64,000 nt of DNA from CAVUAT01 sp963848045 (GCA_963848045.1 CAWKCC010000004.1:62001-126000), one strand, 5' to 3'. Positions 26,272-34,768 are shown, numbered from the stretch's first letter. Numbers and translations: made by a program. The notes: generated by a model not told the origin, from the sequence alone.

Positions 26272-27675
26272 ATGGACGAGAAGAAGTGGGGAGATGAGCC
26301 GTTCTGGGGGCTGGGGTACGACTGGGATCCGGACTGGGTGCTGACGGATCGCCAGAAGGAGCTCCGAGAGACGCTGATCGGGCTCTGCGAGAAGGAGATG
26401 CGCGCCAATGCGAAGCGCTCCGACGACGAGCTGCTTTACCCGCGGCGCAACTTCGAGCTGCTGGCCGAGAACGGGTTCCTGAGCCTGACCGTGCCCGAGG
26501 AGTACGGCGGCCTCGGCGAGAACCACGTCGGCTTCGCGATGGTCTGCGAGACGCTCGCCCGTTACGGCTGCGCCTCGACCGCCATGTGCTACGTGATGCA
26601 CATCGGCGCCGTGGCCACGATCATGCTGCGGCCGACCCCCGAGCTGGTCGACAGGTACATCCGCCCGCTCGACTCCGAGGTCAGGATCGGGACCCTCTCC
26701 TACTCGGATCCCGAGACCGGCTCGCACTTCTGGTACCCCTTCTCCTCCAAGGCGGAGAAGTCGAACGGCGGCTATAGGGTCAACAAGAAGGCGTCGTGGA
26801 CGACCTCGGGCGGATTCGCCGACTTCTACGTCGTGCAGACCACCAGCCCCGACTTCAGCGGCTACGACGACCTCTCGGTGTTCGTGATCGACGCGGATGA
26901 CGTGCAGGCGCAACCCTCGCTCTGGGATGCGCTCGGGCTGCGTGGCAATCAGTCCGGCCCGATCCAGGCGGAGGACGTCGAGGTCTCCGCTGAGCAGGTG
27001 GTGGGACCGCTCGGCGACGGTGCCAACTCCAACGACGAGGCGGTCGACCCGTGGTTCCTGGTCGGCTCCTCCTCGGTCTGGAACGGCATCGCGCTCGGGG
27101 CGATCGACATCGCCAAGCGCCACACCACGCGAAAGAAGCACGTCGACGTCGGCATGCGCGTCGCCGACTATCCGACGATCCAGGACTACGTCGGCGAGGC
27201 GGTGATGGACACCAACGCCTGTCGCCTGTTCGTCTTCTCGGTCGCCCAGGCGATGGACGGCGCCACCGACGACAACACCAGGGTGCTGGAGCCGGGCGAG
27301 ACGGCCCGGGCCGACTTCCTGCACTGGGCCTGGCAGATCAAGTTCGAGGCCGCCAAGAACGTGGCGGGGCACGTGGACAAGATGCTGCACGCCTGCGGGG
27401 GCTCGGGTTACAAGCGCGATATGGAGCTGGAGCGCTATGTGCGAGACGCCAAGGCCGGCTGGGTGATGGGGCCGACCAACGAGGTGCTGCGGCAATTCGT
27501 CGGCAAGGCCGTGCTGCACGGCTTCGACGCTCTCGACTACTGGAACCAGAACTACAACCGGCGCGTGGTCGAGAACGAGGTCAAGAAGCTCGACTCGGCC
27601 GGCAAGCGCGAGCTGGCGGCGAAGCTCGTCGAGGAAGCCGAGCAGGCCGAGAAGACGGAGCCGGTCAAGGCCTGA
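26272..27675 (+). CDS. Acyl-CoA dehydrogenase-fold flavoprotein
   Basis: 467 residues; GAGAGG precedes the ATG. The ACAD fold is clear: helical N-domain (ENGFLSLTVPEEYGGLG), beta domain (SYSDPETGSHF; KKASWTTSGGFADFYVV) and C-terminal helical domain (CGGSGYKRDMELERYVRDAKAGWVMGPTNEV). It is longer than the usual 380-400, and the ending GPTNE replaces the common G-T-x-E motif. It could be a true acyl-CoA dehydrogenase or a flavin-dependent monooxygenase of the same fold. The next gene starts 2 nt after its stop, so the two are co-transcribed. Confidence 0.88.
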   Translation: MDEKKWGDEPFWGLGYDWDPDWVLTDRQKELRETLIGLCEKEMRANAKRSDDELLYPRRNFELLAENGFLSLTVPEEYGGLGENHVGFAMVCETLARYGCASTAMCYVMHIGAVATIMLRPTPELVDRYIRPLDSEVRIGTLSYSDPETGSHFWYPFSSKAEKSNGGYRVNKKASWTTSGGFADFYVVQTTSPDFSGYDDLSVFVIDADDVQAQPSLWDALGLRGNQSGPIQAEDVEVSAEQVVGPLGDGANSNDEAVDPWFLVGSSSVWNGIALGAIDIAKRHTTRKKHVDVGMRVADYPTIQDYVGEAVMDTNACRLFVFSVAQAMDGATDDNTRVLEPGETARADFLHWAWQIKFEAAKNVAGHVDKMLHACGGSGYKRDMELERYVRDAKAGWVMGPTNEVLRQFVGKAVLHGFDALDYWNQNYNRRVVENEVKKLDSAGKRELAAKLVEEAEQAEKTEPVKA

Positions 27676-27677
27676 GC

Positions 27678-30011
27678 ATGGCGAGCCCGGAAGGAGGGGT
27701 GGCGCTGGAGGGCGGTCTCAGGCCCCTGGACCGCTCACTGGAATCGCATTGGGTCCGGCCCGGAGCCGCCACGGCCGTGCGGCTGTTCCCGGAGGATCGC
27801 GTCACTGTGCTCAACCGCGACGGAGGCCAGGTCGCCGAGCTCACCGTCCTGGACACCGAGGGGGGCGAGGACGCCGCCGCGATCGGCGCGCGGATGGACA
27901 CCGCCGCAACGGTGCTGCGGGAGCTGGTCGGCAATGGAGGCGCCGACGGCTTCCTCGGCGCGCTTCACTCGCGCGGGCTCGTGCCCCACGACGCCGGCGC
28001 CCTGCGGCTGTTCGACGCGGAGACCCCCCGGGGAGCCGCTGAGTCGTTCACCGCAGAGCGCGAGGCGACCCTGATCCTCGCCGCCCCCGGCGGCAGGATC
28101 GTGGACGGCGCCTGGCCCGCCTCCCCCCTGCTCCTGGAGGTGACGCGAGCGACGCCCAGGGCGTTCGAGGAGGTGGAGCTTCCGCCCCCGCTGGCCGAGC
28201 CCAGGCTCGACTTCCGGGTTGACGCCGCCACGGCGTCCGCATACGAGGTCGGGAAGGGCGAGTTCATCCAGATCATCGACGTGCGCGGCAAGCAGTGCTC
28301 GGACTTCCTGGCGTTCAACCGGGCGAAGCTCGAAACAGGCCTGGAGCGCGGACTCGACGCGACCACCACCCGCTCGCTGCTGGGCGCCAAGTACCCGCAG
28401 CCGGGCCTCTACCGCAAGAGCTTCGACAGGGACATGGACCCGCTGGTCGAGGTCGTCCAGGACACCGTCGGCCGCCACGACAACTTCGCGCTCGCGTGCA
28501 CCGCCAAGTACTACGAGGACCTCGGCTATCCCGGCCACGTCAACTGCTCGACCAACTTCAACGGCGAGGTGGAACCGTACGGAGTGGCCCCGCGCAAGGG
28601 CTGGGAGGCCCTCAACCTCTTCTACAACACCGACTTCGACGCCGACAACGCGTTGATCGCCGACGAGCCCTGGTCGCGCCCAGGCGACTACGTGCTGCTG
28701 CGCGCGGCGACTGACCTGCTGTGCGCGTCGTCGGCCTGTCCCGACGACGTCGACCCGGCCAACGGCTGGGAGATCACCGACGTCCATGTCCGCGTCTACC
28801 GGCCGGAGAACCGGTTCTCGCTAGCCATCGCCCATCGAGTCACCCCGGAGGCCGACCCAGTCATGACCAAAGAGACAGCCTTCCATCCCCGGACATCCGC
28901 ACTCACCGGCGACATGGTCGAGTACCGCGGCTACTGGCTGCCGGATTCCTACTCAGGAGAGGGCTCGATCGGCGAGTACTGGGCCTGCCGGGAGCAGGCG
29001 GCGATCATGGACCTGTCGCCGCTGCGCAAGTGGGAGGTGCTCGGCCCCGACGCCGAGCAACTGATCCAGCGTGCGATCACTCGCGACGCCCGCAAGCTCT
29101 CGGTCGGGCAGGTCACCTACACCGCCGTCTGCAACGAGACGGGCGGAATGCTCGACGACGCCACCGTCTACCGCCTGGGCGACGACAACTTCCGCTTCGT
29201 CGCGGGCGACGAGTACACGGGAGTGCATCTGCACAAGCTCGCCGACGTTCATTCGCTCCGGGTCTTCGTCAAGCCCTCCACCGACCAGCTTCACAACGTC
29301 GCCGTGCAGGGGCCCAACAGTCGAGAGATCCTGCAGCAGATCGTCTGGACGCCGCCCGCGCAGCCCTCGATGGAGGAGCTGAGATGGTTTCGCCTCTTGA
29401 TCGGGCGCGTCGGCGACTACGACGGCATCCCGATCGTCGTCTCACGCACCGGTTACACCGGCGAGCTGGGATATGAGATCTGGTGCCACCCCGGTGACGG
29501 ACCGGCCGTCTGGGATGCCGTCGCCGAAGCCGGAGAGGCACAGGGGCTGAAGCCGCTGGGCCTCTCGGCCCTGGACATGCTGCGCATCGAGTCGGGACTG
29601 ATCTTCGCCGGCTACGAGTTCGACGATCAGGTGGACCCATTCGAGGCCGGCATCGGGTTCGCGGTGGCACTCGATTCCGAGGACGACTTCGTCGGCAAGC
29701 AGGCGCTGTTGGAGCGCTCGGCCCATCCGCAGCGCCGGCTGGTCGGCCTGGAGCTGGAGGGCGAGGAGACGGCCGGCCACGGCGACTGCGTGCATGTGCC
29801 GGGCGAGCGCGCATCGGTCGGGGTGGTGACCAGCGGGACTCGCAGCCCGGTGCTGCGCAAGAACATCGCGCTCTGCCGGATGGCCGTCCAGCACGCCGAG
29901 CCCGGCACCGAGATCGAGGTCGGCAAGCTCGACGGCCAGCAGAAGCGGATCCCCGCGACCGTCGTGCCGATCCCCTTCTACGACCCCGAGAAGACGAGGC
30001 CGCGCTCCTAG
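27678..30011 (+). CDS. DUF1989-GcvT fusion protein
   Basis: 777 residues from ATG 27678. Residues about 24-175 look like a degenerate copy of the domain that follows. Residues about 180-375 are DUF1989 (urea-carboxylase-associated), with GEFIQIIDVRGKQCSDF, ACTAKYYEDLG, NCSTNFN and LLCASSACPDDVDP. This family includes the subunits of carboxyguanidine deiminase. Residues about 410-777 are a GcvT-type folate-dependent aminomethyltransferase (SGEGSIGEYWACREQ; TGYTGELGYEIW; LDMLRIESGLIF). A C-N hydrolase-like domain joined to a one-carbon transferase suggests catabolism of a small methylated nitrogen compound (inference). Confidence 0.88.
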   Translation: MASPEGGVALEGGLRPLDRSLESHWVRPGAATAVRLFPEDRVTVLNRDGGQVAELTVLDTEGGEDAAAIGARMDTAATVLRELVGNGGADGFLGALHSRGLVPHDAGALRLFDAETPRGAAESFTAEREATLILAAPGGRIVDGAWPASPLLLEVTRATPRAFEEVELPPPLAEPRLDFRVDAATASAYEVGKGEFIQIIDVRGKQCSDFLAFNRAKLETGLERGLDATTTRSLLGAKYPQPGLYRKSFDRDMDPLVEVVQDTVGRHDNFALACTAKYYEDLGYPGHVNCSTNFNGEVEPYGVAPRKGWEALNLFYNTDFDADNALIADEPWSRPGDYVLLRAATDLLCASSACPDDVDPANGWEITDVHVRVYRPENRFSLAIAHRVTPEADPVMTKETAFHPRTSALTGDMVEYRGYWLPDSYSGEGSIGEYWACREQAAIMDLSPLRKWEVLGPDAEQLIQRAITRDARKLSVGQVTYTAVCNETGGMLDDATVYRLGDDNFRFVAGDEYTGVHLHKLADVHSLRVFVKPSTDQLHNVAVQGPNSREILQQIVWTPPAQPSMEELRWFRLLIGRVGDYDGIPIVVSRTGYTGELGYEIWCHPGDGPAVWDAVAEAGEAQGLKPLGLSALDMLRIESGLIFAGYEFDDQVDPFEAGIGFAVALDSEDDFVGKQALLERSAHPQRRLVGLELEGEETAGHGDCVHVPGERASVGVVTSGTRSPVLRKNIALCRMAVQHAEPGTEIEVGKLDGQQKRIPATVVPIPFYDPEKTRPRS

Positions 30012-30616
30012 GAGGTCAGGTCGCGGTACTGGCCGCCGTGGAAGAGCAACGGCTGCGCGTCCGCCTTGAAGCGCGCGTACTCGACGCGACCGAGGAACAG
30101 AGAGTGGTCGCCGCCCCAGTGCGACCGCATCACCTTGGCCACGAAGTGGGCGGCGGCGCCCTCGACCAGGGGCGTCTCGTGGACGATCGCGAAGCTCGGC
30201 TCCGGGGCGCCGTCGGCGACGCGACCGGCGAAGCGATCCGAGAGCGCGCGCTGCTCGGCCGCGAGCACGCTGACCGCGAAGCGCTGACCCTCGTAGAGGA
30301 GCGAGCACATCTTGGTGCGGCGGTCCACCGAGATCAACACCAATGGCGGCTGCAGCGAGACCGACATGAAGGCGTTCGCCGTCATGCCGTGGACCTGGTC
30401 GGCCACGCGCGTCGTGATCACGGTGACCCCGGTGGCGAACATGCCGAGCGTCTGGCGCAGCGCCACCGCCGGGTCGTCGCCCTCGACGTCGAGCGCATCC
30501 TCCTCGGCGGAGTCGAACGGTCCCTGCCCGAGACCTTCGGGGCCCGAGCCGACCCAGGCGGCGGCCTCGGCCAGGTCGAGGTCGAACTCGGGCGGGGTAT
30601 CTCGGGGGGCGGGCAC
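30008..30616 (-). CDS. Flavin reductase-like (FMN-binding split-barrel) protein
   Basis: 202 residues from GTG 30616. The core from ALRQTLGMFATGVTVITT with MTANAFMSVSLQPPLVLISV is the flavin reductase domain that supplies FMNH2 to two-component monooxygenases. The first 40 residues are acidic and variable. A longer frame extends into the tRNA gene upstream and is an artefact; GATAAT exactly 6 nt before this GTG fixes the start. Its stop overlaps that of the convergent DUF1989-GcvT gene. Confidence 0.92.
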   Translation of the reverse strand: MPAPRDTPPEFDLDLAEAAAWVGSGPEGLGQGPFDSAEEDALDVEGDDPAVALRQTLGMFATGVTVITTRVADQVHGMTANAFMSVSLQPPLVLISVDRRTKMCSLLYEGQRFAVSVLAAEQRALSDRFAGRVADGAPEPSFAIVHETPLVEGAAAHFVAKVMRSHWGGDHSLFLGRVEYARFKADAQPLLFHGGQYRDLTS

Positions 30617-30622
30617 GCCGCC

Positions 30623-30628
30623 ATTATC
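30623..30628 (-). promoter_or_regulatory. -10 element (GATAAT, N6) of the flavin reductase gene
   Basis: GATAAT, 5 of 6 to the sigma-70 consensus, lies 6 nt before the GTG, between the tRNA gene and the coding region. Confidence 0.55.
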
Positions 30629-30648
30629 CCGCTGCGACGACCGGCGGA

Positions 30649-30721
30649 CGCGCCCGGCAGGATTCGAACCTGCGACTTCCTGCTCCGGAGGCAGGCGCTC
30701 TATCCACTGAGCTACGGGCGC
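30649..30721 (-). tRNA. tRNA-Arg (anticodon CCG)
   Basis: 73-nt cloverleaf: acceptor GCGCCCG/CGGGCGC with discriminator G, D-arm GCTCAGTGGATAGAGC, anticodon arm CCTGC-CTCCGGA-GCAGG giving CCG, and T-arm GCAGGTTCGAATCCTGC. It reads CGG arginine codons. The 3' CCA is not encoded. Its translation in one frame gives the familiar false peptide seen upstream of many bacterial genes. Confidence 0.98.
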
Positions 30722-30923
30722 TGGGCCCACTGACACTATCCGCTCAGCCTTGAAGCTGATCGAACATGTGTTCTATCCGGGCGGGTCCTCAGGCGAGGCC
30801 CTCGAAGCGCCGGCGCGTTGCGGGCGGGCGTGTAGCCGTGCTCCCTGCCGGACGCGCTCCGCCCCGCACCCTAGGTGCGGAGCGGAGATCGCCGTATCCG
30901 CTCGGCGATGCCGGCGGTGCGGG

Positions 30924-31286
30924 CTAGGCGACAGGGGCGGCCATCGGGGGGCCGTAGTCGTTGTCGCCCGGATCGCTCTGCTGCAGGTAGAAGATCAGCA
31001 GCACGATGAATCCGATCAGCGGCACGAAGCCGATCAGGATCCACCAGCCCGTGCGATTGGTGTCGTGCAGGCGCCGAATCGCCACCGAGAGGTTCGGCAG
31101 GATCAGCCCCAGCGAGACGATGAAGCTCAGAATCGTGGTGCCGAAGATCACGCTGTCGATGAAGCTGACGACGATCGCGACCAGGATCCCGAACAGGACC
31201 CACCACCAAAACGCGGGCCTCGAGGCCCGCCCGTCGAACTTCGTGTAGTGGTCAAACCCAGACTTGACAGCTTCCGTGAAGCTCAT
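30924..31286 (-). CDS. DUF805 membrane protein
   Basis: 120 residues with an AAGGAGG ribosome-binding site. DUF805 signature: FDGRASRPAFWWWVLF at the first membrane segment, PNLSVAIRRLHDTNRTGWWIL between the second and third, and a C-terminal ASP/Gly-rich tail. Three to four transmembrane helices; the function of the family is unknown. The 202 nt between it and the tRNA gene hold only a short GC-rich dyad (around 30,835-30,895) and no gene that can be supported. Confidence 0.92.
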   Translation of the reverse strand: MSFTEAVKSGFDHYTKFDGRASRPAFWWWVLFGILVAIVVSFIDSVIFGTTILSFIVSLGLILPNLSVAIRRLHDTNRTGWWILIGFVPLIGFIVLLIFYLQQSDPGDNDYGPPMAAPVA

Positions 31287-31412
31287 CCATGCCCTCCTTG
31301 CTCGTCGGGTTGCTCGAATACCGCACCCGGCTCAGGCAGAAGCTAGACGAAAGAGCGGCGGAGGGGGTGCTGAGGGCAAGCCACGGGAGCCGTGGCGGAT
31401 CGGAGCGGGTAC

Positions 31413-32381
31413 TCAGGGCGCCGGTGCCCGCGCCTCAGGGTGGGCGCGGTACCACTCGAGCGTCCTGGTCAGGCCCTCGCGCAGATCGACCTCGGGCCGC
31501 CAGCCCGTGAGCGCGCGGATCTTCTCGGAGTCGAGGTACTGGCGGTCGATCTCGCCGGCGGGGTTGCCCGCGCCGCGGATATCGGGCTCCAGGTCGGCGC
31601 CGGCGATCTCGCAGATCAGCTCGACCACGTCGCGAACCGCGTTCGGCCTGCCCCAGCCGGCGTTGAAGGCCTCTCCAGCGCCGCGGCCGGCCTCGAGGGC
31701 GGCGGCGACCGCGAGATACGCGTGGGCGACATCCTCGACGTAGAGGAAGTCGCGCTCCGGGCTGCCGTCCGAGCGAATCACGGGGCGGCGGCCGTCGATT
31801 ACCGCGCTGACCGCCTCGGGGACGAGTCGCGAGAAGTTGAGGTCACCGCCCCCGTAGATGTTGGCGAAGCGGGTGACGGCGACGGGGAGCCCGTAGGTGT
31901 GCCAGTAGCTGCGCGCGATCATGTCGGCGGCCGCCTTCGAGACGTCGTAGGGGTATACGGGCTGCAGCGCGGCACCCTCTGTGTAGGGCAGCACCTGGTG
32001 CGGGCCATAGGCCTTGTCGGAGGAGGCGACCACCACCCTCCCCACCCGGCCGAGACGGCAGGCCTCCATCAGCTTCCAGGTGCCCTCGATGTTGGCCTCG
32101 AAGGTGGGCACCGGCGAGGCGAGCGCGGTGCCGACGATGGCCTGGGCTGCAAGGTGGAAGACGGCGTCGGGCGAGTGGACATCCACCACCTCGCGCAGCC
32201 GATCGGCGTCGCGCAGCTCCCCGGTCTCGTCGATGACATCGGCCTCGATCCCGAGCAGCGCCAGGCCCGAGGGGCGCTTGCCCGGGCGGTCGAAGCTGAC
32301 CACGTCGTAGCCCGCGTCGAGCAGCATCTTGGCGAGCCAGGAGCCGCCGAAGCCCCGGGCGCCTGTGATCAGCGCCTTCAG
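31413..32381 (-). CDS. NAD-dependent epimerase/dehydratase, probable CDP-glucose 4,6-dehydratase
   Basis: Extended short-chain dehydrogenase, 322 residues if it starts at CTG 32381. That start is needed to include the Rossmann motif ITGARGFGGSW; the first ATG/GTG/TTG would delete it. Residues VVASSDKAYG and the catalytic YPYDVSKAAADM, then FANIYGGGDLNFSRLVPE, resemble RfbG-type CDP-glucose 4,6-dehydratases. The upstream neighbour is a glucose-1-phosphate cytidylyltransferase, which makes that enzyme's substrate. Other NDP-sugar dehydratases remain possible. A 6-bp dyad at 31,381-31,395 lies past the stop. Confidence 0.8.
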   Translation of the reverse strand: MKALITGARGFGGSWLAKMLLDAGYDVVSFDRPGKRPSGLALLGIEADVIDETGELRDADRLREVVDVHSPDAVFHLAAQAIVGTALASPVPTFEANIEGTWKLMEACRLGRVGRVVVASSDKAYGPHQVLPYTEGAALQPVYPYDVSKAAADMIARSYWHTYGLPVAVTRFANIYGGGDLNFSRLVPEAVSAVIDGRRPVIRSDGSPERDFLYVEDVAHAYLAVAAALEAGRGAGEAFNAGWGRPNAVRDVVELICEIAGADLEPDIRGAGNPAGEIDRQYLDSEKIRALTGWRPEVDLREGLTRTLEWYRAHPEARAPAP

Positions 32382-32391
32382 GCCGGCTCCC

Positions 32392-33126
32392 TCACCGGAC
32401 GGGCTCTTCGGCCCAGACCCGCCACGGGGGCTCGGGCGACTTCCAGAGGTCGTTGAGGAGAACGGCGTCCTTGTAGGTGTCCATGCAGTCCCAGAATCCG
32501 GTGTGGCGGAACGCGTTCAGCTCTCCGTCCGCCGCGAGTCGCTCGAGGGGCTCGCGCTCGAGCACGCTGTCCTTCGAGAGGTAGCCGAAGACACCCGGCT
32601 CGAAGCAGAAGAATCCGCCGTTGATCCAGCGATCCAGGCTCGGCTTCTCCTCGAAGCCCAGCACCCGCCCGTCTGCTCCCAACTCGGCGACCCCGAACTG
32701 AAGGGTGGGACGCACGACCGTGACCGTGGCCAGCGCGCGGCTCTCACGGTGGGAGCTGAGTAGGCCGGTCAGGTCGATATCGGCGACCCCGTCCGCGTAG
32801 GTGGCGCAGAAGGGCTCGCTGATCAGGCCCTCGAGCAGCTTGATGCGACCTCCGGTGGGCGTGTCGAGGCCGGTCTCCACACACTCCACCCGCGCCCCGG
32901 GGGGCCACCGCGTCTCGCCGACCCACTCGGCGATCTGCTCGCCCTTGTAGCCCGTGCAGAGCAGGAAGCGGCCGAATCCCTGCGCCGCGTAGATCGAGAT
33001 CACGTGCCAGAGGATCGGCCGGCCGCCGATCTCGATCAGCGCCTTCGGGATCGACTCGGACTGCTCACGCAGGCGGGTGCCGCGCCCACCGCAGAGGATC
33101 ACCACCGGCTTCTCGGAAGCTTCCAC
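32392..33126 (-). CDS. rfbF: Glucose-1-phosphate cytidylyltransferase
   Basis: 244 residues, GTG start. Nucleotidyltransferase: VVILCGGRGTRLREQSESIPKAL is the RfbF-type phosphate-binding loop (G-x-G-T-R-x-x-E), then CTGYKGEQI, TYADGVADID (metal aspartate) and GFWDCMDTYKD at the C-terminus. It makes CDP-glucose, the entry to 3,6-dideoxyhexose or related sugars. No glycosyltransferases flank it, so the end product is unknown. TAGGGT lies 9 nt upstream. Confidence 0.92.
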   Translation of the reverse strand: MEASEKPVVILCGGRGTRLREQSESIPKALIEIGGRPILWHVISIYAAQGFGRFLLCTGYKGEQIAEWVGETRWPPGARVECVETGLDTPTGGRIKLLEGLISEPFCATYADGVADIDLTGLLSSHRESRALATVTVVRPTLQFGVAELGADGRVLGFEEKPSLDRWINGGFFCFEPGVFGYLSKDSVLEREPLERLAADGELNAFRHTGFWDCMDTYKDAVLLNDLWKSPEPPWRVWAEEPVR

Positions 33127-33135
33127 TGCAACGAA

Positions 33136-33141
33136 ACCCTA
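33136..33141 (-). promoter_or_regulatory. -10 element (TAGGGT, N9) of the cytidylyltransferase gene
   Basis: TAGGGT 9 nt before the GTG at 33126; no Shine-Dalgarno in the leader. Confidence 0.4.
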
Positions 33142-33192
33142 GCCCGGCGTCTGCGGCGATGAGCGCCGGCAGCGTCGCCGGCAGCGTCGGGC

Positions 33193-33465
33193 TCAGCCGC
33201 CGGCGACCGCCGGCAGGATCGTGACCTCGTCGCCGTCGGAGAGCGGGGTCTGCAACCCGTCCTGGAAGCGGATGTCCTCGCCCGATGCGTAGACGTTGAC
33301 GAAGCGGCGCAATTCGCCGTCCTGCGTGATTCGTTCGCGCAGGCCGTCGTGCTGCTCGTAGGCGGCGTCCAGTGCCTCGCCCACGGTGCCGCCCTCGACC
33401 TCGAGCTCGCCCTCGCCGCCGGTCACGGCGCGGAGCTGGGTCGGGATCTTGAGTGTTACGGCCAT
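33193..33465 (-). CDS. MoaD/ThiS-family sulfur-carrier protein (CysO-like)
   Basis: 90 residues. Ubiquitin-like beta-grasp protein beginning VTLKIPTQLRAVTGG and ending AVAGG; the terminal Gly-Gly is the site adenylated and converted to a thiocarboxylate. The FVNVYASGEDIRFQDGL stretch is the moaD/CysO pattern. It follows the thrC-like gene by 16 nt and so falls under the same SAM-I riboswitch. In Mycobacterium CysO delivers sulfide to O-phosphoserine; in Wolinella a related protein (HcyS) serves homocysteine synthesis. Molybdopterin synthesis is less likely given the absence of moa genes. Confidence 0.92.
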   Translation of the reverse strand: MAVTLKIPTQLRAVTGGEGELEVEGGTVGEALDAAYEQHDGLRERITQDGELRRFVNVYASGEDIRFQDGLQTPLSDGDEVTILPAVAGG

Positions 33466-33481
33466 CGACTTCGGATCCTAG

Positions 33482-34717
33482 CTAGACGGCCACGGCCGCC
33501 CCGAGCTCGGCCTCGAAGGCGTCGAGGCTCGGCTCGATCTCGTGCATGCGGAACGACTCCCTGGCCGCGTCGAGCGTCTTCAGGCCGTCCCCCGTGATGT
33601 AGACGACGACCCGCTCATCGCGGCCGATCTCGCCGCGCTCGGCGAGCTTCGCCAGCGCCCCGATCGTGACCCCGCCGGCGGTCTCGGTGAAGATCCCTGT
33701 CGTCTCGGCCAACAGCCTGATGCCGGCCCGGATCTCGTCGTCGATGACGGAGGCGATGCCGCCGCCGGTCCGGCGCGCCAACTCCAGCGCGTAGGGGCCG
33801 TCCGCGGGATCACCGATCGCCAGGCTCTTGGCGATCGTCTCGGGCTTCTGGGGCCTGCAGACATCCCGGCCTTCGGCATACGCGGTGGCGACCGGGGAGC
33901 AGCCCTCGGCCTGGGCTCCCGAGAAGGCGGGCAGCGCACCCTCGACCATCCCCAGCTCGAGCCAGTCAGCCATCGCGCGGCCGAGCCTGGTGAACAGGGA
34001 GCCGGAGGCGATCGGGCAGACGACACGGTCGGGGAGCTCCCAGCCGAGCTGCTCGATCGTCTCGAAGGCCAGCGTCTTGGAGCCCTCGGCGTAGTAGGGG
34101 CGAAGGTTGACGTTGACGAACGCCCACGGCCGTGTCTGCGCCAGCTCGGTGCAGAGCCGGTTGACGTCGTCGTAGCTGCCCCGCACCCCGATCAGGTTCG
34201 TCCCGTAGATCCCGGTGGCCAGGAGCTTCTGCTCCTCGAGGTCGGCCGGGACGAACACGTAGGAGTCGAGGCCCGCCGCGGCGGCGTGGGCGGCGACCGC
34301 GTTCGCGAGGTTGCCCGTGGAGGCGCAGGCCACGGTCTGGAAGCCCAGTTCCTTGGCCTTGGCCACCGCGACGGCGACCACGCGGTCCTTGAAGGAGTGC
34401 GTGGGGTTGGCGGTGTCGTTCTTGATCCAGACCTCCCCCAGGCCCAAGCGCTCGGCCAGCCGGTCGGCCCGGACCAGCGGGGTCAGCCCCGGCTCGAGTG
34501 GGTCGCCGGGGCGACCGCCCTCGGTGAAGGGCAGGAAGTCCGCGTAGCGCCAGATGCCGCGCGAGCCCGCCTGGATCTTTCGCCTGGCCTCGCCGGTATC
34601 GAGCCCGGCGAAGTCGTAGCAGGCCTCGAGCGGGCCGAAGCACTGCTCGCAGACGTAGCGGGCCTCGAGCGTGTAGGCCGTTCCGCATTCCTTGCACTTG
34701 AGTGAGTCGATGGCCAT
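33482..34717 (-). CDS. thrC: Threonine synthase-like PLP enzyme with N-terminal zinc ribbon
   Basis: 411 residues from ATG 34715-34717 with GAGAGGAA upstream. A zinc ribbon (C8, C11, C23, C26) precedes a fold-type II PLP domain. The Schiff-base lysine is K110 in NPTHSFKDR, the phosphate-binding loop is ASTGNLANAV, and the C-terminal TGDGLK motif is present. The normal reaction is O-phosphohomoserine to threonine. Being governed by a SAM-I riboswitch and paired with a sulfur-carrier gene is atypical for that role; an alternative is sulfide addition to the same substrate to give homocysteine. Confidence 0.88.
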   Translation of the reverse strand: MAIDSLKCKECGTAYTLEARYVCEQCFGPLEACYDFAGLDTGEARRKIQAGSRGIWRYADFLPFTEGGRPGDPLEPGLTPLVRADRLAERLGLGEVWIKNDTANPTHSFKDRVVAVAVAKAKELGFQTVACASTGNLANAVAAHAAAAGLDSYVFVPADLEEQKLLATGIYGTNLIGVRGSYDDVNRLCTELAQTRPWAFVNVNLRPYYAEGSKTLAFETIEQLGWELPDRVVCPIASGSLFTRLGRAMADWLELGMVEGALPAFSGAQAEGCSPVATAYAEGRDVCRPQKPETIAKSLAIGDPADGPYALELARRTGGGIASVIDDEIRAGIRLLAETTGIFTETAGGVTIGALAKLAERGEIGRDERVVVYITGDGLKTLDAARESFRMHEIEPSLDAFEAELGAAVAV

Positions 34718-34732
34718 TGCGTTCCTCTCGCG

Positions 34733-34768
34733 AAAAAACCTCCGCCTGTGCTGATGTGGGCGGAGGTT
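34733..34768 (-). terminator. Riboswitch-controlled Rho-independent terminator before thrC
   Basis: A 10-bp perfect stem (AACCTCCGCC/GGCGGAGGTT) with a 12-nt loop is followed by a T tract. The loop and 5' arm contain GCCCACATC, which can pair with GATGTGAGC at the 3' side of aptamer helix P1 (one mismatch). The two folds therefore exclude each other: P1 closed (SAM bound) leaves the terminator free. Confidence 0.88.

Noticed and set aside
30008..30736. Longer flavin reductase frame starting at 30736
   Set aside because: Its extra N-terminus is the translated tRNA-Arg gene; the GATAAT-N6-GTG at 30616 gives a better start.
30649..30923. Integrated element at the tRNA-Arg gene
   Set aside because: No integrase, no repeat of the tRNA 3' end and no change in gene style on either side.
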